Assembly (NCBI GenBank): GCA_022712835.1
Contig: JAFLJU010000470.1
Location: 1-5,726, forward strand
From: Desulfobacteraceae bacterium
Lineage (GTDB): Bacteria > Desulfobacterota > Desulfobacteria > Desulfobacterales > Desulfobacteraceae
Direction: 5' to 3'
DNA: 5,726 bases
The notes beneath the pieces are model-generated. The model had not been told where the DNA came from. It did not search any database and saw nothing but the letters and a program-made list of their open reading frames with translations. A program made the position numbers and the translations under genes. Positions 1-5,607 of this stretch are shown here, in pieces (the first letter of the stretch is position 1; the number at the start of each line of letters is the position of its first letter).

Positions 1-330
1 AGAAAATCATGACGGGACCCCAGGCAAAACTTCCAACTTTTCCCACCACCAAATTTAAAAATTCCATAACCACTCCTTATTATTTCGTCATTATTAGGCA
101 AAAACACCTCATCCCCGGACGATTCCAGGACACCCCCAAAAATGCACAATCTACTATGTTGTGGGGGAAGGTATTTTATTGCCAGAGTTTAATCACATTA
201 GACCTTATTACACATAACGTGCCAATGATTAATCCAAAACACAAACCTTAATAAAAACCCAATAAATCAAGCGCTTACGCAGTAATTTTTTCATCTTTTA
301 AAAATATGGAATATGAATAGATATCTAAGG

Positions 331-456
331 TGTATCATTTTGACCCGGTTTATGGAAGCTCAATCTTAATACTTCGTTGATGTCCGTTGGGATACCTGGA
401 AAACGACCACATTATGATCTGTGTCAAAACGACCCCAGTGGGTCAATATGACACAG
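331..456. repeat. Cluster of TGACCC/CGACC boxes with a 17-nt-arm inverted repeat
   Basis: Three related 16-mers are visible: TGTATCATTTTGACCC at 331-346, TGTGTCAAAACGACCC at 420-435, and GGGTCAATATGACACA at 440-455, which is the same motif inverted. The last two form an inverted repeat (419-435 and 440-456, 14 of 17 positions complementary, 4-nt centre). AAAACGACC also occurs twice directly, at 400-408 and 426-434. The copy at 440-455 contains the perfect small dyad GTCA-N3-TGAC. Two readings are possible. It may be a multi-site operator, since the cluster ends about 35 bp upstream of a candidate promoter for the TyrR-like gene. Or it may be a relic of a transposon end, because nested GGGTCA-type repeats resemble IS21-family termini as I remember them. 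No transposase gene is present to support the second reading. Confidence 0.65.
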
Positions 457-490
457 TTAAATATAAATATAGTTTTGCAAGATAAGGTTA

Positions 491-519
491 TTGAGGGAAT
501 AGTCCCATAAAATTATTAT
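491..519 (+). promoter_or_regulatory. Candidate sigma-70 promoter for the TyrR-like gene
   Basis: TTGAGG at 491-496 (4 of 6 to TTGACA) is followed after 17 bp by TATTAT at 514-519 (5 of 6 to TATAAT). Transcription would begin near 526, giving a leader of about 80 nt before the TTG start at 608. The surroundings are AT-rich, so a chance match is possible. I found no sigma-54 type -24/-12 element on the plus strand here, so the regulator seems to be made from a housekeeping promoter. Confidence 0.4.
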
Positions 520-593
520 ATTTTCTCATACTTTTCTCGACAAAATGCCACTGATTACCTATTATCTGCAAGGTTATATAGTGCCAAACCAAA

Positions 594-599
594 AAGGAG
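594..599 (+). promoter_or_regulatory. Ribosome binding site that places the TyrR-like start at TTG 608
   Basis: AAGGAG, preceded by an A-run, sits 8 nt before the TTG codon at 608-610. The more upstream in-frame ATG at 545 has no Shine-Dalgarno sequence before it (only TTTTCTCGACAAA). Starting at TTG also puts the protein's first residues exactly at the beginning of the ACT domain, as in E. coli TyrR. Confidence 0.8.
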
Positions 600-607
600 T
601 ATTTCCG

Positions 608-2206
608 TTGAATCATAAACTAAAACTTTTGTTTAAAGACCGTATGGGTATTGTGGCCGATATTTCCACTATTCTTGCCCAATCGGGATTTAATATTATC
701 TCCATGGAAGTGGATCGAAAAATGGATGAGGCCCATGTTTATACTGAGATTGAAAACATCACCCGGCAGATGGATAAAAATAAGCTGTCTCACATTTTTG
801 ATGAAATCGACGGGTTCATCAAAAATGAGTTCATTCATACCCTTCCCCAGGAGGAAAAGGCCAATCGGTTCAGGGTTGTGCTGGATAATATGAGCGACGG
901 GGTGGTTTCCATAGATAAAGAGGGAATGATCACTACCATCAATCAAGTGGCCAGTGGGGTTTTCACGCAGACTCCTGAAAATCTTATTGGAACACACATT
1001 AAAAACCTGGCCCTTTCACACTACGAAATTCTGGAGTGCCTCAAGGGTAAAAACGTCGAGAATGCCAGACAGAATCTCATTACCGACAATGGTCGGTATC
1101 AATATGTCTCTACCTGCAAGCCTATCCGGGATTCAGCGGACAGGATCATAGGTGCCGTTGAAATTGCACGGGAAATGCATGAAATAAAAAAGCTTGCCCG
1201 TTCTATTTCATCGGACATGGAAAGCCATAGTTTCAGTGATATTATTGGAAATACGCCTAGCATTAAAGAAGCCATTGTCTTTGCCCAGAAGATAGCAGCA
1301 ACGGATGCAACTGTGGCCATACACGGTGCCAGCGGTACCGGGAAAGAACTGTTTGCCAAGGCCATCCACTCGGAAAGTAGGCGAAAGGGGCATTATATCC
1401 CCATTAACTGTGCTACCCTGCCCGAGCAGTTGCTGGAAAGCGAGCTCTTCGGGTATGTTAGCGGATCATTTACCGGCGGCAGAAAAGAGGGGAAACCAGG
1501 CCTTTTTGAGACGGCAAACCATGGAACAATTTTTCTGGACGAAATAGGTGAGATGCCCATTGGGTCCCAGGCAAAACTGCTGAGAGTACTTCAGGAGAAG
1601 GCCATTCGGCGCATTGGTGGGATCCAGGAGATCCCTATCAATACAAGGATCATAACTGCAACCAATAAAAACCTGGATCAACTGGTAAAGCAGAACCAAT
1701 TCCGTGAAGATCTCTATTACAGAATCAATGTGCTGCCAATCCATATTCCCTCTTTGAAACATCGTAAAGAGGATATTCCCATGCTGTTGGATCACTTCTT
1801 TTTCCAACTCCTCATGCGGCTTAAAAAGAAAATCCCTTCTTTGACCCCGGCGGCTATGGATAAACTTATCAGACATGAATGGCCGGGCAATGTTAGGGAG
1901 CTTAAAAATGTTATCGAAAGGGCAGTCTTTATAAGCCCCGGGCCTGCCATTGATGTGGATGCCATTCTCTTCAGCCATGAATTGAGTAAGTATCAGGAAA
2001 GCAAACTAAATGCTCCTGAAGGTGAGATCCGCTCCATTAAAGATCAGGTGGCTGAACTTGAAAAAAAAATCATAATAGATGCCCTTGAAAACAAAAAAAC
2101 CGTCCGAAAGAGTGCGTTTGCCCTGAACATATCCCATCCTGCCCTGCTTAAAAAAATGAAAAAATACAACATCAAACTGGATACCATAGTTACCAATGGT
2201 AATTAA
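608..2206 (+). CDS. TyrR-like sigma-54 enhancer-binding regulator (ACT-PAS-AAA+-HTH)
   Basis: A 532-residue transcription activator of the TyrR type; E. coli TyrR is of similar length and has the same domain order. Domains seen: ACT-like ligand-binding domain about 4-75 (KLKLLFKDRMGIVADIS); PAS about 85-190 (VLDNMSDGVVSID); sigma-54-interacting AAA+ about 210-445; TyrR-type HTH about 496-522 (ending NISHPALLKKMKKYNI). AAA+ motifs are Walker A GASGTGKE (240-247), Walker B FLDEIGEM (309-316), an arginine-finger region FREDLYYR (365-372, R366 and R372) and sensor II WPGNVREL (425-432). The sigma-54 contact loop, normally GAFTGA, reads GSFTGG (286-291). It keeps the Phe and Thr, so sigma-54 activation is likely but not certain. 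There is no REC domain, so control should come from ligand binding to ACT and/or PAS. The start is TTG 608, set by the ribosome binding site; ATG 545 would add 21 unrelated residues. The gene lies 339 nt upstream of ald, whose promoter is of sigma-54 type, so it is the obvious candidate activator. The ligand is probably an amino acid, perhaps alanine (inferred). Confidence 0.88.
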   Translation: MNHKLKLLFKDRMGIVADISTILAQSGFNIISMEVDRKMDEAHVYTEIENITRQMDKNKLSHIFDEIDGFIKNEFIHTLPQEEKANRFRVVLDNMSDGVVSIDKEGMITTINQVASGVFTQTPENLIGTHIKNLALSHYEILECLKGKNVENARQNLITDNGRYQYVSTCKPIRDSADRIIGAVEIAREMHEIKKLARSISSDMESHSFSDIIGNTPSIKEAIVFAQKIAATDATVAIHGASGTGKELFAKAIHSESRRKGHYIPINCATLPEQLLESELFGYVSGSFTGGRKEGKPGLFETANHGTIFLDEIGEMPIGSQAKLLRVLQEKAIRRIGGIQEIPINTRIITATNKNLDQLVKQNQFREDLYYRINVLPIHIPSLKHRKEDIPMLLDHFFFQLLMRLKKKIPSLTPAAMDKLIRHEWPGNVRELKNVIERAVFISPGPAIDVDAILFSHELSKYQESKLNAPEGEIRSIKDQVAELEKKIIIDALENKKTVRKSAFALNISHPALLKKMKKYNIKLDTIVTNGN

Positions 2207-2294
2207 ACGACTTGGCTTGATTAAGTTTTATAAAATCGGCCACATACCTGTCTATACAAAAATATTTCTTAAAAACATGGTAACTTTAGCTACC
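2189..2294. promoter_or_regulatory. Candidate upstream activator sites for the ald promoter
   Basis: Two dyads with a shared GTTACC/GGTAAC-type half-site lie upstream of the sigma-54 promoter. GTTACCAATGGTAAT at 2189-2203 has half-sites TTACC and GGTAA spaced by 3 and overlaps the last codons of the regulator gene. GGTAACTTTAGCTACC at 2279-2294 has half-sites GGTAAC and GCTACC spaced by 4. They centre about 236 and 145 bp before the predicted start at 2432, a normal distance for enhancer sites bound by a bEBP. The differing spacing between half-sites weakens the case, and neither matches the E. coli TyrR box TGTAAA-N6-TTTACA. Otherwise 2207-2405 is AT-rich with nothing else I can name. Confidence 0.3.
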
Positions 2295-2405
2295 AATCCT
2301 ACCTCTTAACCCTGCAGCTCTGCCGTGCCAGACAAATAAAATATAAAAAAAACCTTTTGATTTCATATGGATAGATTGTTTTTTTATTTTTCAAGTTAAA
2401 GATAA

Positions 2406-2421
2406 TGGCAAGCCTTTTGCA
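2406..2421 (+). promoter_or_regulatory. Sigma-54 (RpoN) -24/-12 promoter of ald
   Basis: TGGCAAGCCTTTTGCA matches the sigma-54 consensus TGGCACG-N4-TTGCA at every defined position except one (A for C at position 6). The invariant GG (2407-2408) and GC (2419-2420) are exactly 10 bp apart. Transcription should start near 2432, leaving a leader of about 114 nt before the ald start. This promoter type needs an AAA+ activator, and one is encoded immediately upstream. I saw no competing good sigma-70 promoter in the gap, although the AT-rich sequence makes a weak one hard to exclude. Confidence 0.88.
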
Positions 2422-2431
2422 AACAAACTTT

Positions 2432-2461
2432 CCCAATAGGCTGACCCAATAGGGTGACCCA
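2432..2461 (+). repeat. 13-bp tandem repeat at the predicted ald transcription start
   Basis: CCCAATAGGCTGA (2432-2444) is followed directly by CCCAATAGGGTGA (2445-2457) and a further CCCA, so the unit occurs 2.3 times with one mismatch. The repeat creates small dyads: ACCC-N4-GGGT at 2444-2455 (offset by one unit boundary) and GGGTGACCC at 2452-2460. It begins at the predicted +1, so it lies in the initially transcribed region. It may be an operator, a structured leader element, or a slippage duplication with no role. Confidence 0.7.
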
Positions 2462-2463
2462 CG

Positions 2464-2502
2464 TCATTGGAATAAAAAAGATTCTTGTATTTAATCCATT
2501 GA
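2464..2502 (+). other. Weak inverted repeat in the ald leader
   Basis: Arms at 2464-2476 (TCATTGGAATAAA) and 2490-2502 (TTTAATCCATTGA) are complementary at 11 of 13 positions across a 13-nt loop. The stem is AT-rich and interrupted by two mismatches, so it would be weak. It matches no riboswitch class that I recognise. Confidence 0.3.
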
Positions 2503-2545
2503 AATTAAAAAAAAACAGCAAAGTGAAACCAAAGGAGATCGAAAA

Positions 2546-3658
2546 ATGATTGTTGGAATTCTTAAAGAGATCAAAGTTGCTGAGAAACGTGTATGCATGA
2601 CCCCTGCCGGTGTGGCCGTAATGGTCGATAATGGCAACAAACTTCTTGTGGAGAAAGATGCCGGAAAAGGCAGCGGTTTCGACGATACCGACTATATTAA
2701 AGCCGGTGCCACAATTGTGGATACACCTGCAAATGTCTATGCACAATCCGATATGGTGATGCATGTCAAGGAACCCCAACCTTCCGAATATGATCTCATC
2801 AGAGAAAATCAAATTGTTTTTACCTATCTCCACCTGGCTGCGGATGAACCCCAGACCCAGGCACTCATCAAAAGCAAGGCCATTTGTATTGCCTATGAAA
2901 CCATTGAAAAATCAGATGGTTCCCTGCCCCTGCTGGTCCCCATGAGTGAAGTCGCAGGCCGCATGGCTGCCCAGGAAAGTGCCAAATATCTTGAAATGCC
3001 CCAGGGTGGCATGGGCGTACTTCTTGGTGGCGTAACCGGCGTTGAACCGGCAACGGTTGTGGTCATCGGGGGTGGTGTCGTTGGAATCAATGCTGCGAAA
3101 ATGGCCTGTGGTTTGGGCGCTAAGGTTTATATTCTGGATAACAACTTAAGCCGTCTGAGCTACCTGGACGATGTCATGCCTGCCAATTGTTTCCCTATCA
3201 TGTCCAACCCTGCCATCCTCAGGGAACTTGTCATCAAGGCAGATGTGGTAATTGGTGCCGTATTGGTGGCAGGGGCCAAGGCACCCAAGCTGTTGACAAA
3301 GGATATGCTAAAAGACATGAAAGATGGTTCTGTCATTGTGGACGTCGCCATTGACCAGGGCGGATGCTTTGAAACCTCAAAAGCTACTACCCACACGGAA
3401 CCTACCTATATTGTTGATGGTGTTATCCACTATTGCGTAGCCAACATGCCTGGTGCTGTAGCCAGAACCTCTACACAGGCACTGACCAATGCCACCCTGC
3501 CATATGCCCTTCAAATTGCCAACAAAGGATGGAAACAAGCCATTCAGGATAATGCAGAAATAAAAAAAGGGGCCAATGTTGTCCAGGGAAACGTTACATT
3601 CAAAGCGGTTTCCGAGGCCTGGAATCTTGAATATGTTGATATTGATACCTTAATCTAA
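2546..3658 (+). CDS. ald: Alanine dehydrogenase
   Basis: Catalyses L-alanine + NAD+ + H2O to pyruvate + NH4+ + NADH (EC 1.4.1.1), reversible, in the cytoplasm. At 370 residues it has the normal family length and aligns throughout with bacterial Ald proteins such as that of Mycobacterium tuberculosis. Key residues sit at the expected positions: substrate-binding R15 and K75 (HVKEP), catalytic H96 (FTYLHLA) and D270 (VDVAIDQGGCFE). The nucleotide-binding domain has VVVIGGGVVG (171-180), with D198 after the second strand (YILD), which selects NAD over NADP. Further family motifs are PLLVPMSEVAGR (128-139), GAVLVAGAKAPKL (237-249) and VANMPGAV (297-304). The ATG start follows AAAGGAG (2531-2537) at 8 nt. 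The preceding sigma-54 promoter and the adjacent TyrR-like activator suggest induction by an amino acid, so the likely direction is alanine catabolism to pyruvate. The gene appears to be a single-gene transcript, ending at the hairpin at 3722-3758. Confidence 0.96.
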   Translation: MIVGILKEIKVAEKRVCMTPAGVAVMVDNGNKLLVEKDAGKGSGFDDTDYIKAGATIVDTPANVYAQSDMVMHVKEPQPSEYDLIRENQIVFTYLHLAADEPQTQALIKSKAICIAYETIEKSDGSLPLLVPMSEVAGRMAAQESAKYLEMPQGGMGVLLGGVTGVEPATVVVIGGGVVGINAAKMACGLGAKVYILDNNLSRLSYLDDVMPANCFPIMSNPAILRELVIKADVVIGAVLVAGAKAPKLLTKDMLKDMKDGSVIVDVAIDQGGCFETSKATTHTEPTYIVDGVIHYCVANMPGAVARTSTQALTNATLPYALQIANKGWKQAIQDNAEIKKGANVVQGNVTFKAVSEAWNLEYVDIDTLI

Positions 3659-3721
3659 TGACAAAAACACCAAAACCCTTTCACATAACCTTTAGGGACG
3701 TTGGTGAAAAAACAAATATTA

Positions 3722-3758
3722 AAGTGATAAGGGCAAAATAATATTGCCCTTATCACTT
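3722..3758. terminator. Shared terminator hairpin between convergent genes
   Basis: A perfect 15-bp inverted repeat, arms 3722-3736 and 3744-3758 (AAGTGATAAGGGCAA and its complement) with a 7-nt loop, lies 63 nt after the ald stop and 61 nt after the stop of the opposing regulator gene. On the minus strand the stem is followed by a T-rich tract (complement of the A-rich run at 3706-3718). On the plus strand the following bases are AT-rich but lack a T-run. It probably works best for the minus-strand operon and also as a 3' end for ald mRNA. Confidence 0.75.
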
Positions 3759-3819
3759 AATAAAATAGGCCACCTCCCAATAATAGTTCTTCCATGCCAT
3801 GATTTAGAAGGGTTTTTAT

Positions 3820-5211
3820 CTATAGGTTATTATACAGTTTTAATTTTCTTTGGAGTGTTTTACGTCCGATATTCAGGATTTTTGCAGCTTTAGTACGGTT
3901 GTTGTCAACCGTTTCAAGCACCTGGAGAATGGGGTGTTTTTCCACCTGGGCAAGAGATTGTGGGAGGGCATTGCCGTCCTGCCCTCTGCCCTTATCTAAA
4001 GTATTTGTTTTTTCTTCCTGTCCCAAAGCGTTGGCTGACAAAAGATTCGTCTTTTCCCGGAGAACCGCTGCGGCGATCATATTTTTAAGTTCCCTGACAT
4101 TACCTGGAAACCTGTATTGCATCAGATAGTCAGCCAGCGGGTCAGATATTCCAATGATTTTTTTCCCGGTTTCAGCAACATATTGATCAAGAAAACACCG
4201 GGCAAGGGGAAGGATATCTCCTTTTCTTTCCCGCAAAGGGGGAATGTCAATATGGAACATATTCAACCGGTGAAACAGGTCTGCTCGGAATCTTTTTTTT
4301 CTTATCTCAGCAAAAATATCCTGGTTGGTAGCCACCAGAATCCGCAGATCCACATCCACCGTGCGGGTGCTTCCCACTCGGTAAAACTCCTTTTCTTGGA
4401 TTACCCGCAAAAGACCGCCCTGGAGAGAAATATTAAGATCCGTGATCTCATCCAGAAACAGGGTGCCATGCCGGGCAGATTCAAAAAAACCTTTTTTATC
4501 CCTTGCAGCTCCGGTATAGGCACCTTTTGAGTGCCCAAACAATTCATCTTCAAAAAGGGTTTCACTGACAGCCCCCATATTGATAGCCACAAATGGCCCA
4601 CAAGATCGGTTGCTGATATCATGAATTTTTCTGGCCAGCATCTCTTTGCCGGTTCCAGACTCTCCGGTAATCACAACCGAATAATCCGTGGGAGCCACCA
4701 TTTCTACCTGGCGTAATACCCGGATCATGGAATGGTCCACCGCTACCATATCTGCAAATGCCCCGGGGTCTGAAAGATCTGACAGTCTGTTTTTCCGTTC
4801 AAACAAGGAGAGTCCATGGCGAAGACAATATCGTTCCTGGGCCCGTTTGATCAAAATAATCAGTTTTTCATATTGCACAGGCTTGGTTAGATAGTCATAT
4901 GCACCTAATTTCATGGCGGAAACCGCCGATGTGATATCATCGCTGGCAGTTACGATAACACATTCCGTATCATAAAAGGATTCCTTTATCTGGCCAAGAA
5001 GTTCAAGTCCGGACAGATGGGGCATTATTAAATCAAGAAGAACAAATTTGAATTGATGGGTTTCAAGCAGGGCCATGACTTCCCGACTGTCCGATGCAAG
5101 AGCAGGTTCAGGCATGCCCGCATCCACAAGAATCTCTTTGATGGTCAGCAGAAAACCGGTATCATCATCCACAATAAGGAGGGGGGATTTTTTTTCAGGA
5201 ATGAACAACAT
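3820..5211 (-). CDS. NtrC-family sigma-54 response regulator (REC-AAA+-Fis HTH)
   Basis: A 463-residue two-component response regulator that should activate sigma-54 promoters when phosphorylated. The receiver domain (about 10-125) has the acidic cluster D15-D17, phospho-acceptor D60 (FVLLDLIMP), T88 and K110-P111. The AAA+ domain (about 155-390) has Walker A GESGTGKE (183-190), the sigma-54 contact loop GAYTGA (230-235, with Tyr for the usual Phe, a known variant), Walker B FLDEITDL (252-259, where FLDEIGEL is usual), an arginine-finger region FRADLFHRLN (308-317) and sensor II FPGNVRELKN (368-377). The C-terminus carries a Fis-type HTH (about 436-460, NNRTKAAKILNIGRKTLQRKL). The usual Gln-x-Lys after Walker B is replaced (SLQGGLLRV). 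The ATG start is preceded by AAGGAAA (5217-5223 on the opposite strand) at a good distance. It is the last gene of a minus-strand set, 24 nt after the HPt gene, so the HPt protein is its likely phosphodonor. Target genes are not apparent here, and the family is too large to name the signal. Confidence 0.93.
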   Translation of the reverse strand: MLFIPEKKSPLLIVDDDTGFLLTIKEILVDAGMPEPALASDSREVMALLETHQFKFVLLDLIMPHLSGLELLGQIKESFYDTECVIVTASDDITSAVSAMKLGAYDYLTKPVQYEKLIILIKRAQERYCLRHGLSLFERKNRLSDLSDPGAFADMVAVDHSMIRVLRQVEMVAPTDYSVVITGESGTGKEMLARKIHDISNRSCGPFVAINMGAVSETLFEDELFGHSKGAYTGAARDKKGFFESARHGTLFLDEITDLNISLQGGLLRVIQEKEFYRVGSTRTVDVDLRILVATNQDIFAEIRKKRFRADLFHRLNMFHIDIPPLRERKGDILPLARCFLDQYVAETGKKIIGISDPLADYLMQYRFPGNVRELKNMIAAAVLREKTNLLSANALGQEEKTNTLDKGRGQDGNALPQSLAQVEKHPILQVLETVDNNRTKAAKILNIGRKTLQRKLKLYNNL

Positions 5212-5231
5212 ATCGGTTTCCTTAATTTACA

Positions 5232-5243
5232 GGTCCTAGGACC
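5232..5243. repeat. 12-bp perfect palindrome over the HPt stop codon
   Basis: GGTCCTAGGACC reads the same on both strands. It spans the TAG stop of the HPt gene (5236-5238) and part of the 24-nt gap before the next gene. With no loop it would not fold well as RNA, so if it has a role it would be as a protein-binding site or restriction/methylation target. It may well be chance. Confidence 0.4.
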
Positions 5244-5577
5244 CGGGGGTTAAATGTTCTATCAGGTTTTCAAAAAGGCTTAAAACATCCTGTGCCCTGT
5301 CAATAATTTGATCCCAGTCTTCCATTGAAGCAAGCGTTTCAAGTGAAGCAAGAGTTTCAAGCTCTTTTGCCGCCTGTGTACAAAGGGGGGCATAAATCCT
5401 TGCCCCAGCTCCTTTCAGGGTGTGGGCCAAAAGATAAACGGACTGGACATCTTTTGAATCAATGGCCTGTTCAAGTTTTTCCATCAGACCAGGGGTTTCC
5501 TTAATAAAAATTTCATAAATCTTAGCCAAATGAAACTCATTTCCTCCCTGGGCAGCCAGGGCCTCTTCCATGTCCAA
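5236..5577 (-). CDS. HPt histidine phosphotransfer protein
   Basis: A free-standing HPt protein of about 113 residues. It carries phosphate from an upstream receiver domain to the receiver of the response regulator encoded just downstream. The phospho-histidine is H52 in the motif LLAHTLKGAGARI, flanked by the helical pattern of HPt four-helix bundles (start LDMEEALAAQGGNEFHLAKI, then IFIKETPGLMEKLEQAI). There is no signal peptide or membrane segment. A 6-residue unit, LETLAS, is duplicated at about 73-84 and lengthens a helix or inter-helix turn. The start is uncertain. TTG at 5577 and ATG at 5571 both lack a good ribosome binding site. Directly upstream in the same frame the codons read ATG-GAT-CCG-TGA-ATT (5592-5578), as if an original start 'MDPxILDMEEAL' had been cut by a TGA stop. 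The upstream receiver gene ends about 30 nt before, so translation may be coupled. An HPt role is near certain; the exact start is not. Confidence 0.87.
   Translation of the reverse strand: MDMEEALAAQGGNEFHLAKIYEIFIKETPGLMEKLEQAIDSKDVQSVYLLAHTLKGAGARIYAPLCTQAAKELETLASLETLASMEDWDQIIDRAQDVLSLFENLIEHLTPGS
5326..5361 (-). repeat. 18-bp in-frame tandem duplication inside the HPt gene
   Basis: Two adjacent 18-bp units (5326-5343 and 5344-5361) differ at a single base and encode LETLAS twice in a row. The near identity points to a recent slippage-type duplication, and the reading frame is kept. With one copy removed, the sequence would read KELETLASMEDWD, a typical HPt helix-turn spacing. Confidence 0.85.
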
Positions 5578-5607
5578 AATTCACGGATCCATAATTGTTT
5601 TGAGCTT

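Larger units (their letters stand above)
1..544. other. Noncoding region upstream of the TyrR-like gene
   Basis: I see no convincing gene in this stretch. An open frame of 80 codons at 9-251 has no ribosome binding site, low-complexity composition and no recognisable motif, so it is not called. A possible stem-loop lies at 134-167: CCCC (134-137) can pair with GGGG (164-167) and CACAA (145-149) with TTGTG (159-163), with a 7-nt bulge. It could be the 3' hairpin of a gene ending left of the window, but it lacks a clear T-tract. The right half holds the repeat cluster and promoter listed separately. Confidence 0.6.

Noticed and set aside
169..183. GG...TTGCC on the plus strand as a sigma-54 promoter
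   Set aside because: The GG-GC spacing is 9 bp instead of the required 10, and the -24 half is poor.
9..251. 80-codon open frame at the left end on the plus strand
   Set aside because: It has no ribosome binding site, no recognisable domain, biased low-complexity composition, and contains the possible hairpin at 134-167.
269..276. AAGCGCTT palindrome
   Set aside because: An 8-bp palindrome alone in AT-rich sequence is expected by chance.
1466..1978. 170-codon minus-strand open frame inside the TyrR-like gene
   Set aside because: It is antisense to the conserved AAA+ domain, whose motifs explain the sequence fully; this is a shadow of the real gene.
2396..2833. 145-codon minus-strand open frame over the ald promoter and 5' end
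   Set aside because: It runs antisense across the sigma-54 promoter and the conserved start of ald, and has no family resemblance.
4117..4530. 137-codon plus-strand open frame opposite the NtrC-type regulator
   Set aside because: It is antisense to the AAA+ domain with all its motifs; a shadow frame without its own start signals.
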